A DNA stretch of 64,000 nucleotides, taken from Sedimentibacter sp. zth1 (lineage in GTDB: Bacteria; Bacillota; Clostridia; Tissierellales; Sedimentibacteraceae). The stretch spans positions 3,038,001-3,102,000 of the forward strand of contig NZ_CP071445.1 in the NCBI RefSeq assembly GCF_017352195.1. Direction: 5' to 3'. The notes beneath the pieces were generated by a model. That model had not been told where the DNA came from. It was given only the letters and a program-made list of their open reading frames with translations, and made no database searches. Position numbers and translations under genes: made by a program. Shown one piece after another: positions 1 to 9,135 of the stretch; positions within the stretch are counted from its first letter, which is position 1; every line of letters starts with the position of its first letter.

Positions 1-793
1 ATTCTTCCTTCAATAGATTAGCCTCATAGTGTGCAATGATATCTGCACCTACTGCTGCTTCAACAACATCATAAAATCCTAATTTTTTAATTGCTTCAAT
101 AACTTGTTCGATTTTATATTCAGCAAATTGAGCTGCAATAGCAGGTGCTACTACTGCATATACTTTATAATTTTGATTATTATTAGATTCTTTTATTAAT
201 TTAACAATATTTAATAAATAAGATTTATCAACGATTGCACCAAAAGGGCATTTTGCAACACAAGCACCACAACTAACACAATTTTCTTCAACAATCATTG
301 CTTTTTTTGTGCTAGGGTCAATCTTTAGAGCATCCATCTTACATGATTTAATACATGGTCTCCTTACGTCAGAAATAGCTTCAAATTGACATGATTCGTG
401 GCACTTACCACATTCTATACACTTATCTTGGTCTATATGTGCTCTTTTATTAATAATAGAAATTGCTCCAACAGGACAATTTTCAACACAGTGGTGTGCT
501 AAGCACCCTCTGCAAGCCTCTGTCACAGAGAATCTGTTTACTGGGCATTCGTCACAAGCTATTTCAATTGTATTAACAACATTATCTTTAACATCATAAA
601 TAATATTCTTTATTTTTTCAGTAACGATAGCTCTTTCTTTATATATACAGCATCTTGTTTCTGCTTTAGGACCAACTATGACTTTAGGAATGTCTAAAAT
701 GTCATTTACTAGTGTATCATTAAGTTCTGATTTTACAATTTCTTTTAATAGGTTGTATTTTCTGTATTGGACATGACTGTCAAATTTTCTCAT
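1..793 (-). CDS. [FeFe]-hydrogenase, ferredoxin-type N-terminal part (partial)
   Basis: This is the N-terminal part (264 codons) of an iron-only hydrogenase; the C-terminal catalytic part lies beyond the window edge. Translation from ATG at 793 shows a Cys-containing lead segment, then three ferredoxin-like Cys clusters (CRGCLAHHCVENCP, CIECGKCHESC, CVSCGACVAKCP), then the beginning of an H-cluster domain (VVAPAIAAQF, VVEAAVGADI). The gene starts 28 bp after the phosphatase stop with AAAGGA upstream, so it is the last visible gene of a four-gene operon. The cluster arrangement and the HydS neighbour suggest a group B type monomeric enzyme, but the active-site motifs cannot be seen here. Confidence 0.85.
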   Translation of the reverse strand, partial: MRKFDSHVQYRKYNLLKEIVKSELNDTLVNDILDIPKVIVGPKAETRCCIYKERAIVTEKIKNIIYDVKDNVVNTIEIACDECPVNRFSVTEACRGCLAHHCVENCPVGAISIINKRAHIDQDKCIECGKCHESCQFEAISDVRRPCIKSCKMDALKIDPSTKKAMIVEENCVSCGACVAKCPFGAIVDKSYLLNIVKLIKESNNNQNYKVYAVVAPAIAAQFAEYKIEQVIEAIKKLGFYDVVEAAVGADIIAHYEANLLKEE

Positions 794-821
794 ATAATTT
801 ATTAAATCCTTTCTAATCTTT

Positions 822-1988
822 TTATAAGTATTTAGTAGTTATTTCTTTACCTGCTTTCTTTAATTCTTCAATTAAATCATATATAATTTTTAGTTTAATA
901 TTAAACCCCGTAGGGAAGTTTGGATTTTGATGTGCCGGATTTACAGCCTTTCCTATATAAAAATTTATGTGTGTACTTTCTTGTATCAACATTTTTGTTA
1001 ACAAAGAACAGCCGTTATAATCCTTATCATCTATGTAATTGTCATATGTATTTTTATTAAATTCTTTAATCATTTCTAAAGTTTTACCAAGTGTAAGTAC
1101 TCCTTCAGTTACTAAATCAAAACCATCGATATATGCTATTGGAGGTATTCCTTCACGCATTGTATCAATATCAACGTTTAATTCTCTATTTAATTCTCTT
1201 TGAGCAATTAGTGCAGTAGTTCCACCACACAATATTTTTTTTGAATTACCTTTTGTCATTAACTTTGCAAGTTCCTTATCTAATGATTTATCAACTGGTG
1301 GACCAATAAAAATATCAATATATTCAGGTTTCCTAAGTTTTATAGTTAATATAGTTGTGTCATCCCCCGGCTTATTGTTATATAAGTTATTGCAAACACC
1401 AATAAAGTTTCCATTTAATATTTTAGAAGTATTATTGATTTTATTTAATCCTTCTAAATAGTCATTAATTTCACTCCAACCCCACCCTAAATTCAGGAGT
1501 TGTCCAATTCCAGCATGTACAGCTCCATCACTAATAATGTTAAGTGAGTCTCCAAGTTGTAGTTTGAATTTAGATTCAAAAACATTTTTATTACCAACAG
1601 TAATCATAGTTTTGGGTATATTTTTAAATACTCCATCGTTATAATAAAAATAAGCGGGATTATCATATTCAGCTATATATGTATTATATTCATTGTCAAT
1701 CTTAATTATAGTGAATGTTGAATATGCTAATTTTCTAATTTTACATTCAGGTAGAGTATTGATTATTGTCTCTATAGTTTCTTCTATACTAGCACCATCT
1801 TTAATCATAGTAGCAACAATTTTGGAGGTTAAAGTTGATAGTATATTTGCTTTAACACCACTTCCAAGCCCGTCAGATAATACAGCAATATAACCATTTT
1901 CATTATGTACAATCTCAACTTTATCGCCACATAATTCTTCACCGTATTTATTTATGCTGCTATAGTTTATATCAAGAAAATAATTCAT
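822..1988 (-). CDS. SpoIIE-family (PP2C-type) protein phosphatase
   Basis: A 388-residue soluble protein with a PP2C/SpoIIE phosphatase domain in about residues 1-215. It has the metal-binding Asp-Gly pair in LSDGLGSG near residue 38 and a GDDTT motif near residue 208; the remaining 170 residues form a C-terminal part I do not recognise. Its ATG overlaps the HydS stop by one base (TAATG), so the two are translationally coupled. SpoIIE-type phosphatases dephosphorylate Ser/Thr of anti-anti-sigma or similar proteins; next to a PAS-bearing sensory hydrogenase this one plausibly carries the H2 or redox signal onward. The substrate is unknown and no anti-sigma partner lies in the window. Confidence 0.85.
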   Translation of the reverse strand: MNYFLDINYSSINKYGEELCGDKVEIVHNENGYIAVLSDGLGSGVKANILSTLTSKIVATMIKDGASIEETIETIINTLPECKIRKLAYSTFTIIKIDNEYNTYIAEYDNPAYFYYNDGVFKNIPKTMITVGNKNVFESKFKLQLGDSLNIISDGAVHAGIGQLLNLGWGWSEINDYLEGLNKINNTSKILNGNFIGVCNNLYNNKPGDDTTILTIKLRKPEYIDIFIGPPVDKSLDKELAKLMTKGNSKKILCGGTTALIAQRELNRELNVDIDTMREGIPPIAYIDGFDLVTEGVLTLGKTLEMIKEFNKNTYDNYIDDKDYNGCSLLTKMLIQESTHINFYIGKAVNPAHQNPNFPTGFNIKLKIIYDLIEELKKAGKEITTKYL

Positions 1989-3703
1989 TATATATCACTC
2001 TCTTCTTCAGTAACTACTTTCTTTAGCTTTAACAAGGTAGTTTTTGTTTCAGCAGTTGTTTCGCCAAGTAAGCCAGCAATTTCTTGAACAACGCGCATTT
2101 GTTTTTCAATTACCTTATCTGCAGTTTCAATAGTATTTAGCTTTAATTTAAGCAATTTATCTTTTTTATTTTCTTCATCAGTTACATCCAATAGTATAAT
2201 AAAAATCATTTTTACATTGGGTAAGTATATAAAACTTCCATAAGCTGTTATACCATAGGACGAAATAAGTAGTTTCTTATTGAGTATGTTTTGTTCTGTT
2301 TCAATAACTTGCTCACATTCTACAGTAGGTATAAGCATAGATAAATTTTTTCCGCGCATATTAGATATTTTTGTACAAAATGCTTTTTCGGCTTGAGGAT
2401 TTAATTCTAAAATATTGAGGTCTTTATCAACAATAAATAAAATATTAGGTGAATATTCAAAACTTATGTTTGAGATTCTTTCAGCTTTGGCTTTCATATA
2501 AGGCATGCACATTTCTGGATATGACATGCCATCAAGAACAGAAATAGCTTTTTGTCTACATGTTTCGTAACCACAAGAACTACAATTTAGTTCGTCACTA
2601 ACATTGTGTTTACCTAATTTTTCTAAAACAGATTTGATTTCCTCATCTGTATATTTCTTTGTGACAAGGTGTTTGTCCCTAAATTTTCTAGAAAAATTTA
2701 TATTATATACATCTTTTGCTACCTGCTTACTAAAGTAATCAGAACGCTTAAGCATGCTCTTTAAATTTATTTTTCGTATAAATACATTAGTAGAGTCCTT
2801 TGGTACAGCAGGACCCTCTATACAACCACCTTCACAACTGTTAGCTTCAATGAAAATATTTTTCAAATCGTTGTTTTTAAGTTCTTCGAATAAATCTTTA
2901 CATTGTTGAGTACCACTAACAGATATACTTGTATAATTTTTCTTGTCCAACACATCTTTTAAGCCAGGTAAAATTCCATTTTCTGTGGGATACTTTTGTC
3001 CTAGCTTATTACCAGTTTTGTCGGGAGTACTGTTTTCACACTTACTAATGTCAATACCTGTTTCTGAGAAATAATTTTCTAATTCCTCAAAAGATATGAC
3101 CGCATCCATGATATTAGTAACCTGATAAGGATATGCTTCGCATTTTTTTGCTATACAAGGTCCTAAAAAAGTAATATAAATATCTTTCCCAAATTCTTTT
3201 CTTAACATTTTACAGTGTGCAATCATAGGAGAATCAACTGGTATCATGTTATTTATTAATTCTGGATAATAAGTTTGAATCATTAAATTTACAGATGGAC
3301 ATGCTGTTGTAATAATGTTTTCCCCGCTAGATTTTTCAACATAATCATTATATAATTCTGTAACTATATTCGCACCGATAGATGTTTCTTCTATTCTATG
3401 TATACCCATTTTTCGTAAAGCACCAATTAATTTATAAGGATCTTTGTAAATACCAAGATAAGATGGAGCAATACTAATAATAACTTTTTTATTTTCATTA
3501 ATAGCATTAATGACTTTATCAAGATCACTTAAAATATATCTAGCATTTTGAGGGCAAACTAAAAAGCATTTGCCACATGCAATACATCTATTTTCAACAA
3601 TTTGAGCTTGGTCATTAACCATTTTTATTGCTTTAACAGTGCAATTCCTAACACATTTATAACAGTTCTTACAGTTCGCAGGTACAAAATCTAAAATTTT
3701 CAT
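1988..3703 (-). CDS. PAS-containing sensory [FeFe]-hydrogenase (HydS type)
   Basis: A 571-residue cytoplasmic protein. Residues 8-55 hold two [4Fe-4S] motifs (CKNCYKCVRNC and CIACGKCFLVC). The H-cluster domain follows with altered forms of the three signatures: TACPSVN, GPCIAKKCEA and SCEGGCIEGPA. A four-Cys Fe-S domain (CSSCGYETC) lies near residue 375 and a PAS domain occupies about 425-520. This order matches group C sensory hydrogenases, which are thought to sense H2 or redox state rather than turn over quickly. The start overlaps the preceding [2Fe-2S] gene by four bases (ATGA) and the stop overlaps the phosphatase start, giving a tightly coupled operon. Confidence 0.9.
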   Translation of the reverse strand: MKILDFVPANCKNCYKCVRNCTVKAIKMVNDQAQIVENRCIACGKCFLVCPQNARYILSDLDKVINAINENKKVIISIAPSYLGIYKDPYKLIGALRKMGIHRIEETSIGANIVTELYNDYVEKSSGENIITTACPSVNLMIQTYYPELINNMIPVDSPMIAHCKMLRKEFGKDIYITFLGPCIAKKCEAYPYQVTNIMDAVISFEELENYFSETGIDISKCENSTPDKTGNKLGQKYPTENGILPGLKDVLDKKNYTSISVSGTQQCKDLFEELKNNDLKNIFIEANSCEGGCIEGPAVPKDSTNVFIRKINLKSMLKRSDYFSKQVAKDVYNINFSRKFRDKHLVTKKYTDEEIKSVLEKLGKHNVSDELNCSSCGYETCRQKAISVLDGMSYPEMCMPYMKAKAERISNISFEYSPNILFIVDKDLNILELNPQAEKAFCTKISNMRGKNLSMLIPTVECEQVIETEQNILNKKLLISSYGITAYGSFIYLPNVKMIFIILLDVTDEENKKDKLLKLKLNTIETADKVIEKQMRVVQEIAGLLGETTAETKTTLLKLKKVVTEEESDI

Positions 3704-3948
3704 TTATTAATTCTCCCTAGCACAGTATTATTAAAAAAGTCTTTAGCCGTAGATGGAACTACAGAATATATTTCATTTTCAAACTGAACTGATACTGCTT
3801 CGGTACAATGACCTAAGCAGAAAGCGCCTTTTATAATGATGTCATTCTCTAAATTGTTTTCTTTAATGCATTGTTTAAATTGTTCTATAACACAATATGA
3901 ACCTTTTAAATGGCATGCACTGCCAACACAAATACTTAACTCTAACAT
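3700..3948 (-). CDS. [2Fe-2S] thioredoxin-like ferredoxin (NuoE/HydC-type domain)
   Basis: An 82-residue protein with four Cys in the thioredoxin-like [2Fe-2S] pattern: CVGSAC near the N-terminus (a 4-residue gap) and CLGHC later. Such stand-alone domains pass electrons to or from multimeric hydrogenases and NADH dehydrogenases. It is the first gene of the hydrogenase operon; a GGGGTGA ribosome binding site lies 4 bp before the ATG and a consensus promoter about 60 bp upstream. It probably serves as electron carrier for HydS or for the hydrogenase at the end of the operon. Confidence 0.85.
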   Translation of the reverse strand: MLELSICVGSACHLKGSYCVIEQFKQCIKENNLENDIIIKGAFCLGHCTEAVSVQFENEIYSVVPSTAKDFFNNTVLGRINK

Positions 3949-4009
3949 ACATTCACCCCATAATATAAGAAGATTAATTCTAGTAATTATATATTATATG
4001 CTCACAATA

Positions 4010-4038
4010 ATTATAATTACTATACTATAGTTTGTCAA
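4010..4038 (-). promoter_or_regulatory. Promoter of the hydrogenase operon
   Basis: Read on the minus strand, TTGACA (4038-4033) and TATAAT (4015-4010) are both perfect consensus hexamers with a 17-bp spacer. Predicted start near 4003, leaving a leader of about 55 nt before the [2Fe-2S] protein. No obvious operator palindrome overlaps it. Confidence 0.8.
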
Positions 4039-4106
4039 TCTAAAATGTTAAATTATTAACGAAATAATTTGCACAAAATAGTTAATATATACAATTTAAT
4101 TTGTCC

Positions 4107-4135
4107 TTGACTTAATAATATTAGGATGATATTAT
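4107..4135 (+). promoter_or_regulatory. Promoter of rho
   Basis: TTGACT (4107-4112), 17-bp spacer, TATTAT (4130-4135). Predicted start near 4142, giving an A/T-rich rho leader of roughly 85 nt. It diverges from the hydrogenase promoter within the 279-bp intergenic region, which shows nothing else. Confidence 0.75.
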
Positions 4136-4227
4136 TAAATTGCTTATCCGTTTTACTTATCTTGCCAAAAATCCATTAATGGTGATTTTAAATATGAATA
4201 AGGCCTATAAAATTTGGAGGTGTTTTT

Positions 4228-5565
4228 TTGAATTTAACTGATTTATCAAATATGAAGTTACCAGAATTAAAAGAATTAGCACAAAAAAAGGGAATTTTAA
4301 ATATTTACAAGTATAAAAAGAGTGAACTAATAGAAGAAATTTTAAAAGAAATAGAAAGCATTAAAAAACAGGAAGAAAAAGAAAAAGTAAAAAAGGATTT
4401 GCCTGATAGATTGAATGAAGAAGTTGAAAATAGTAGCGATGTGCTTGAAATTTCAGGTATACTAGAATCTCATCAAGATGGATATGGCTTTTTAAGAACT
4501 AATAATTATCTAACCAGCGAAAACGATGTATATATTTCTCCTTCACAAATTAGGAGATTTCAATTAAAAACTGGTGACAAGGTAAGTGGTATAACACGCT
4601 CTCCAAAACAAGGTGAAAAATTCAAAGCATTATTATATGTGAAAAAAGTTAATGATTTAGATCCCGAATTATCTAGAAACCGTAAAAATTTTGATACTTT
4701 AACACCTATTTATCCAAATAATAGAATAAGGTTAGAATCAAATTCCAAAGATATTGCAATGAGAATAATTGATTTGGTTTCACCTATTGGAAGAGGACAA
4801 AGAGGTATGATAGTTGCTCCTCCTAAAGCAGGAAAAACTACATTGTTGAAAAATATTGCAAATAATATATCAAATAATTATCCTGAAATAGAAATAATCA
4901 TTTTACTTATAGATGAAAGACCAGAGGAAGTTACAGATATGAAAAGATCTGTAAATGCAGATGTTGTATATTCTACATTTGATGAGCTTCCAAAAAATCA
5001 TATAAAAGTGGCAGAAATTGTTCTAGAAAGAGCAAAAAGATTAGTCGAGCATGGAAAAGATGTAGTAATATTATTAGATAGTATAACAAGATTGGCAAGA
5101 GCATATAACTTAACAATTCCACAAACAGGAAGAACATTGTCAGGTGGTCTTGATCCTGGAGCATTATATAGTCCAAAAAGATTTTTCGGTGCTGCTAGAA
5201 ATATTGAAAACGGTGGTAGCTTAACTATTCTGGCCACTGCTTTAGTAGAGACAGGCAGTAGGATGGATGATGTTATATTCGAAGAATTCAAGGGAACAGG
5301 AAATATGGAGGTTCACTTAGACAGAAAGTTATCTGAAAGAAGAGTATTCCCTGCACTTGATATTAATAAGTCGGGTACTAGAAAAGAAGATTTATTATTG
5401 ACTAGCAAAGAGTTGCAGACAATTTGGCAAATTAGAAAAGCACTTAGTAATTTTCATACTGTAGATGTAACTGAAAGATTATTAGATGGATTATTAAAAA
5501 CTAAATCTAATAACGAATTTATACATGAAGCAGCTACAATATTTAACATAGAAAAACAAAAATGA
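4228..5565 (+). CDS. rho: Transcription termination factor Rho
   Basis: A 445-residue hexameric RNA-dependent ATPase that terminates transcription. In order: N-terminal Rho_N helical domain (residues 1-45), a charged linker, the cold-shock-like RNA-binding domain (GYGFLRTNNYL, YISPSQIRRF), and the RecA-type ATPase with Walker A APPKAGKTT (Lys about 203), DERPEEVTDM, LLDSITRLARAYN and the R-loop region TGRTLSGGLDP. The start is TTG with GGAGG 7 bp upstream. Length is close to the family norm, without the large insertion seen in some actinobacterial Rho. The upstream promoter and long leader leave room for autoregulation, which I cannot demonstrate. Confidence 0.97.
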   Translation: MNLTDLSNMKLPELKELAQKKGILNIYKYKKSELIEEILKEIESIKKQEEKEKVKKDLPDRLNEEVENSSDVLEISGILESHQDGYGFLRTNNYLTSENDVYISPSQIRRFQLKTGDKVSGITRSPKQGEKFKALLYVKKVNDLDPELSRNRKNFDTLTPIYPNNRIRLESNSKDIAMRIIDLVSPIGRGQRGMIVAPPKAGKTTLLKNIANNISNNYPEIEIIILLIDERPEEVTDMKRSVNADVVYSTFDELPKNHIKVAEIVLERAKRLVEHGKDVVILLDSITRLARAYNLTIPQTGRTLSGGLDPGALYSPKRFFGAARNIENGGSLTILATALVETGSRMDDVIFEEFKGTGNMEVHLDRKLSERRVFPALDINKSGTRKEDLLLTSKELQTIWQIRKALSNFHTVDVTERLLDGLLKTKSNNEFIHEAATIFNIEKQK

Positions 5566-5596
5566 TAAATAAATAATTAAATAGATAAAAAATATA

Positions 5597-5625
5597 TTGA
5601 AATATATAATTTGATGTGCTATAAT
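5597..5625 (+). promoter_or_regulatory. Promoter of rpmE
   Basis: TTGAAA (5597-5602), 17-bp spacer, TATAAT (5620-5625), with a TG one base before the -10 (extended -10). The leader is about 75 nt. Confidence 0.65.
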
Positions 5626-5704
5626 CTCTTAGTACGTTGATGAAACGATGATATTAAAAGTTATTATTAAATATAATATAAAGATTTAGAAAGAGGTGAA
5701 TTTG

Positions 5705-5902
5705 ATGAAACAAGGAATACATCCAGAATACAAAAAAGCTATAGTAAAATGTGCATGCGGAAACACTTTTGAAACAGGTTCAGTTGTTGATGAAATAAAA
5801 GTTGAGATTTGTTCAGAATGCCATCCATTTTTTACAGGTAAACAAAAGTTTATCGATAAAGGTGGTAGAGTTGACAGATTTAAGAAAAAATACGGAATGT
5901 AA
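5705..5902 (+). CDS. rpmE: 50S ribosomal protein L31 (zinc-binding form)
   Basis: A 65-residue large-subunit protein. It begins MKQGIHPEY, the usual L31 start, and keeps the zinc ligands of the C+ form: Cys-x-Cys in CACG and Cys-x2-Cys in CSEC followed by HPFFTGKQ. An in-frame GTG at 5696 lies within the AGAGGTG ribosome binding site, so ATG at 5705 is chosen. The C+ form is usually made when zinc is sufficient, while zinc-independent paralogues replace it in zinc starvation; no such paralogue is in this window even though a zinc uptake operon is. Confidence 0.97.
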   Translation: MKQGIHPEYKKAIVKCACGNTFETGSVVDEIKVEICSECHPFFTGKQKFIDKGGRVDRFKKKYGM

Positions 5903-5933
5903 AATTCATCTTAAATTTAATCAAATTATAATT

Positions 5934-5960
5934 AGTCGATATTTATATATCGGCTTTTTT
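5934..5960 (+). terminator. Intrinsic terminator after rpmE
   Basis: A 9-bp stem (AGTCGATAT with ATATCGGCT, one G-U pair), 4-nt loop, followed by a run of T. It is followed at once by a separate palindrome at 5961-5990. Confidence 0.75.
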
Positions 5961-5990
5961 ATATACTAGAAAATTTTATTACTAGTATAT
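5961..5990. repeat. Terminator-adjacent palindrome, copy 1
   Basis: Arms ATATACTAG and CTAGTATAT form a perfect 9-bp inverted repeat around a 12-nt centre, with T-run before and A-run after. A second copy with the same arms and a 13-nt centre lies after the lysS terminator at 24585-24615. Confidence 0.6.
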
Positions 5991-6036
5991 AAAAAAATAT
6001 ATAAACATATAATAAATTGTGCAATATGAAATTCCA

Positions 6037-6065
6037 TTGTATAATAAATTTGTATGTGCTATAAT
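6037..6065 (+). promoter_or_regulatory. Promoter of dnaX
   Basis: TTGTAT (6037-6042), 17-bp spacer, TATAAT (6060-6065) with TG one base before the -10. It resembles the rpmE promoter in its TGTGCTATAAT block. Confidence 0.6.
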
Positions 6066-6111
6066 TATTTATAATAATTATAATAAAAGTATGTATAAAG
6101 GTGGTGAGTTA

Positions 6112-7776
6112 ATGTCACATCAAGCATTATATAGAAGATTTCGTTCTAAAACCTTTGATGAAATTATAGGACAAGAACATGTCGTAAAAACTTTGAAAAA
6201 TCAAATATTATCAAATAATGTAGCTCATGCATATCTTTTTTGTGGTATAAGAGGTACAGGTAAAACCTCAACAGCTAAAATATTGGCTAGAGCAGTAAAT
6301 TGCTTAAATAATGCAGATGGCAATCCATGCAACGAATGTGAAATATGTAAAAGTATATTAAATGAAACAAATATGGATGTAGTTGAAATGGATGCAGCTT
6401 CAAATAATGGTGTTGATGACATTAGAGAGTTACGTGATAAGGTAAAATTTATGCCTTCAAAAAGTAAGTATAAGGTATATATCATAGATGAGGTACATAT
6501 GCTTTCAAAAGGTGCGTTTAACGCACTTCTAAAAACTTTGGAAGAACCACCTGAACACCTAATATTTATACTTGCTACTACCGAACCACAAAAAATTCCT
6601 GCAACAATTTTATCTAGATGTCAAAGATTTGATCTTAGAAGAATTACTGTAGAAGATACAGTCAAAAACATGCAAAACATATGCGATGAAATCGGAGTAG
6701 AAATAGATGAAAAAGCTTTGAAGCTAATAGCTGCTAATTCTGATGGTGCGATGCGTGATGCTTTAAGTATACTAGATAGATGCTTGACATTTGGTTCTAG
6801 TAAAATTGAATATGATGATGTTAATGATCTTTTGGGAATAGTTAGTTTTGATAATATAATTAAAGTATCAAATGCGATTATTGATAAGAATTTAAAAGAA
6901 ATAATGTCATTGATAAATATTAATTTGAATCAAGGTAAGGATTTATTATTATTTATAGAAGAAATAATAACATATTTTAGAAATATGTTATTATATAAGA
7001 CTACAGCTTTAACTGATAATTTAGTTAGAATGACTGAAGATAATATTGAACTATTAAAATCACATGCAGAAAGGATTTCTCTAGATCAAATAATATCTAT
7101 AATTCAAAAATTATCAGAAGCATTATCAGAATGTAAAAAATCAATAAATCCTAGAATAATATTTGAGATTAAAATAATAAGCTTAATGGAATCATCAAAT
7201 ACTATAAGTAATAATGAGGATATTAATAATCTTATTAAAAGGGTTGAATATTTAGAAAGTGCTATAAAAAATAGTTCTTATGTAAATATAAATACAAAAA
7301 ATGAGCATGTTTTTAATAAAAAACCTATTGAAAAACCAAGTAGAAAACCTAAGGGAAAATTAGTAGCATCAGATGAAATAATGACAGAGAATAATGATAT
7401 TGTAATAGATACGTCATTAACTGATGAAGATGTTATAAAAAAAATATCTAATAATTGGAATCAGTTTTTGAAAGTAATAAGAAGTGAAAATGCTGGGTTA
7501 TCAGCTATAATTAGAGAGAGTAAGTTATCTCATATAAATAATAAAACTATTTATTTTGAATATGAGTCTAAATTTAACTTTCATTACACAGCTGCTAATC
7601 AAGATAAAAATAAATCTAAGCTTAAAGAAATACTGTTAGGTTTTTTAAAGGCAGAATATAATGTTGATTTTATTTTAAAAACAGACAAAAAAAATCAAGA
7701 TGTAAAAAAATCTATGGATGATGTTTTTGAAGATATGAAGACTGCTTTTGGAGAAGATAAGGTAGAGCTTAAATAA
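6112..7776 (+). CDS. dnaX: DNA polymerase III subunit gamma/tau
   Basis: A 554-residue clamp-loader ATPase that loads the sliding clamp and couples polymerases at the fork. Seen: Walker A GIRGTGKTSTAKIL, the four-Cys zinc module (C-x8-CNECEIC region), Walker B DEVHML, sensor motif SRCQRFD, then domain III and a long tau-like C-terminal part after residue 360. ATG at 6112 is chosen because AAAGGTGGTGAG precedes it and the protein starts MSHQALYRRF as in the family; a more upstream in-frame ATG at 6019 has no ribosome binding site. It leads the classical dnaX-ybaB-recR operon. I see no slippery run that would clearly give a separate gamma form. Confidence 0.97.
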   Translation: MSHQALYRRFRSKTFDEIIGQEHVVKTLKNQILSNNVAHAYLFCGIRGTGKTSTAKILARAVNCLNNADGNPCNECEICKSILNETNMDVVEMDAASNNGVDDIRELRDKVKFMPSKSKYKVYIIDEVHMLSKGAFNALLKTLEEPPEHLIFILATTEPQKIPATILSRCQRFDLRRITVEDTVKNMQNICDEIGVEIDEKALKLIAANSDGAMRDALSILDRCLTFGSSKIEYDDVNDLLGIVSFDNIIKVSNAIIDKNLKEIMSLININLNQGKDLLLFIEEIITYFRNMLLYKTTALTDNLVRMTEDNIELLKSHAERISLDQIISIIQKLSEALSECKKSINPRIIFEIKIISLMESSNTISNNEDINNLIKRVEYLESAIKNSSYVNINTKNEHVFNKKPIEKPSRKPKGKLVASDEIMTENNDIVIDTSLTDEDVIKKISNNWNQFLKVIRSENAGLSAIIRESKLSHINNKTIYFEYESKFNFHYTAANQDKNKSKLKEILLGFLKAEYNVDFILKTDKKNQDVKKSMDDVFEDMKTAFGEDKVELK

Positions 7777-7797
7777 TATATTAAATTGGAGGAAAGT

Positions 7798-8139
7798 ATG
7801 AAAGGTAGAAAAATGCCACCTATGGGAGGCGGTAACATGAATAATATGATGAAGCAGGTTCAAAAAATGCAACAACAAATGGAAGCTGCTCAAAGGGAAA
7901 TAGAGGATAAGGAATTAGAAAGCACATCAGGTGGAGGAGCAGTTACTGTAGTTATTACAGGTAAAAAAGTTTTAAAATCTATAAAAATAGATCCTGAAGT
8001 AGTTGATAAAGATGATGTTGAAATGCTAGAAGATTTAGTTGTTGCTGCTATAAATGAAGCTTTTAGAAAAGCTGATGAAGTAAGCGAACAAGAAATGAAA
8101 AAAGTTACAGGTGGTATAAATATCCCTGGATTATTCTAG
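7798..8139 (+). CDS. YbaB/EbfC family nucleoid-associated protein
   Basis: A 113-residue small DNA-binding protein, encoded between dnaX and recR as in most bacteria. The N-terminus is rich in Met, Gly and Gln ([20 protein letters not shown]), followed by the conserved core with TSGGGAVTV and the C-terminal [15 protein letters not shown] at 7798 is chosen because GGAGG lies 5 bp upstream; a TTG at 7786 would overlap that site. The family forms dimers that bind DNA with low specificity and is linked functionally to recombination and repair. Confidence 0.95.
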   Translation: MKGRKMPPMGGGNMNNMMKQVQKMQQQMEAAQREIEDKELESTSGGGAVTVVITGKKVLKSIKIDPEVVDKDDVEMLEDLVVAAINEAFRKADEVSEQEMKKVTGGINIPGLF

Positions 8140-8158
8140 TTAAAAAAGGTGGATATAT

Positions 8159-8755
8159 ATGGAGCAATTTACAGCTCCCATAGCAAAACTTGTTGAAGAA
8201 TTTTCAAAGCTTCCAGGAATAGGCAGAAAAACTGCACAGAGATTATCTTTTTATGTACTAGATATGAGTAATAATGATGTGTTAGAATTAGCAAGAGCAA
8301 TAGTTAACGCAAAAAAACTAACTAAATTTTGTTCTATATGTGGTAATTTATCTGAAAATGATAAATGCTTAATTTGTAATAGTGAAAAGAGAGATAAAAG
8401 TACAATTTGTGTAGTAGAGGATGCAAAAGACATTCTAGCTATGGAAAGAGCAAGAGAATATAATGGTGTATATCATGTTTTACATGGAACAATTTCACCA
8501 CTTGATGGTATAGGACCTGATGAAATTAATATTAAAGGGTTAATAAGTAGACTTGATGATAAGACACAAGAAATTATACTAGCTACAAATCCTACTATAG
8601 AAGGGGAAGCAACAGCAGTTTATATTGCACGACTTATAAAGCCAATGGGTATAAAGGTAACAAGGATAGCTCATGGTATACCAATTGGTGGAGATATAGA
8701 ATATGCTGATGAAGTAACTATTTTAAAAGCAATGGAAGGTAGAAGAGAAATTTAA
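8159..8755 (+). CDS. recR: Recombination mediator RecR
   Basis: A 198-residue protein acting with RecF and RecO to load RecA on gapped DNA. It shows the helix-hairpin-helix ([12 protein letters not shown]), a four-Cys zinc finger (CSICG and CLICN), a TOPRIM domain starting ICVVEDAKD, and the C-terminal GGDIEYAD element. Length is standard. It starts 19 bp after ybaB, with a GGTGG ribosome binding site, so it is in the dnaX operon. Confidence 0.97.
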   Translation: MEQFTAPIAKLVEEFSKLPGIGRKTAQRLSFYVLDMSNNDVLELARAIVNAKKLTKFCSICGNLSENDKCLICNSEKRDKSTICVVEDAKDILAMERAREYNGVYHVLHGTISPLDGIGPDEINIKGLISRLDDKTQEIILATNPTIEGEATAVYIARLIKPMGIKVTRIAHGIPIGGDIEYADEVTILKAMEGRREI

Positions 8756-8856
8756 TATTTTTAGTAATTTATGAATAAAAAACAACCTTTTGTCTATAAT
8801 TTATAATAACAGTAAAGTTTCAATTTATTGGTAATAAAATAGACGGGAGGTTTTTT

Positions 8857-9114
8857 ATGTTTTACGTTGAAAAAGAAAAAGAAAATATTATTAGAAATTT
8901 TTTAGATAGTATAAAGAAAACAAGCAGTAAAGATGTTGTGGAAATAAAAAATGCTATTCAAAAAGCAAAACAAGATTGGGCAATTTCACAGCAATATTTT
9001 GATTCTGTCAGTGAGCCTGATTTAGTAGATTATGCTATTTTTAATCAAAAAGCATGTGAACAAAAATATGCTTATCTTATTAAGCAAGCAAAACAACTTA
9101 ATTTAATAAATTAA
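8857..9114 (+). CDS. DUF2508 (YaaL-like) small protein
   Basis: An 85-residue, helical, charged protein. It resembles the YaaL/DUF2508 family that lies between recR and bofA in many Firmicutes; its position here, directly between these two genes, supports that. Typical is the segment with paired aromatic residues near the middle (KQDWAISQQYFD) and the acidic stretch ending in YAIFNQKACEQKYAYLI. A GGGAGG site precedes the ATG. Function is unknown in the family. Confidence 0.7.
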   Translation: MFYVEKEKENIIRNFLDSIKKTSSKDVVEIKNAIQKAKQDWAISQQYFDSVSEPDLVDYAIFNQKACEQKYAYLIKQAKQLNLIN

Positions 9115-9135
9115 TATTTATGAGGGGGAATAGAT

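Noticed and set aside
6019-6111. N-terminal extension of dnaX from an upstream ATG
   Set aside because: No ribosome binding site, overlap with the predicted promoter, and the family starts at MSHQALYRRF.
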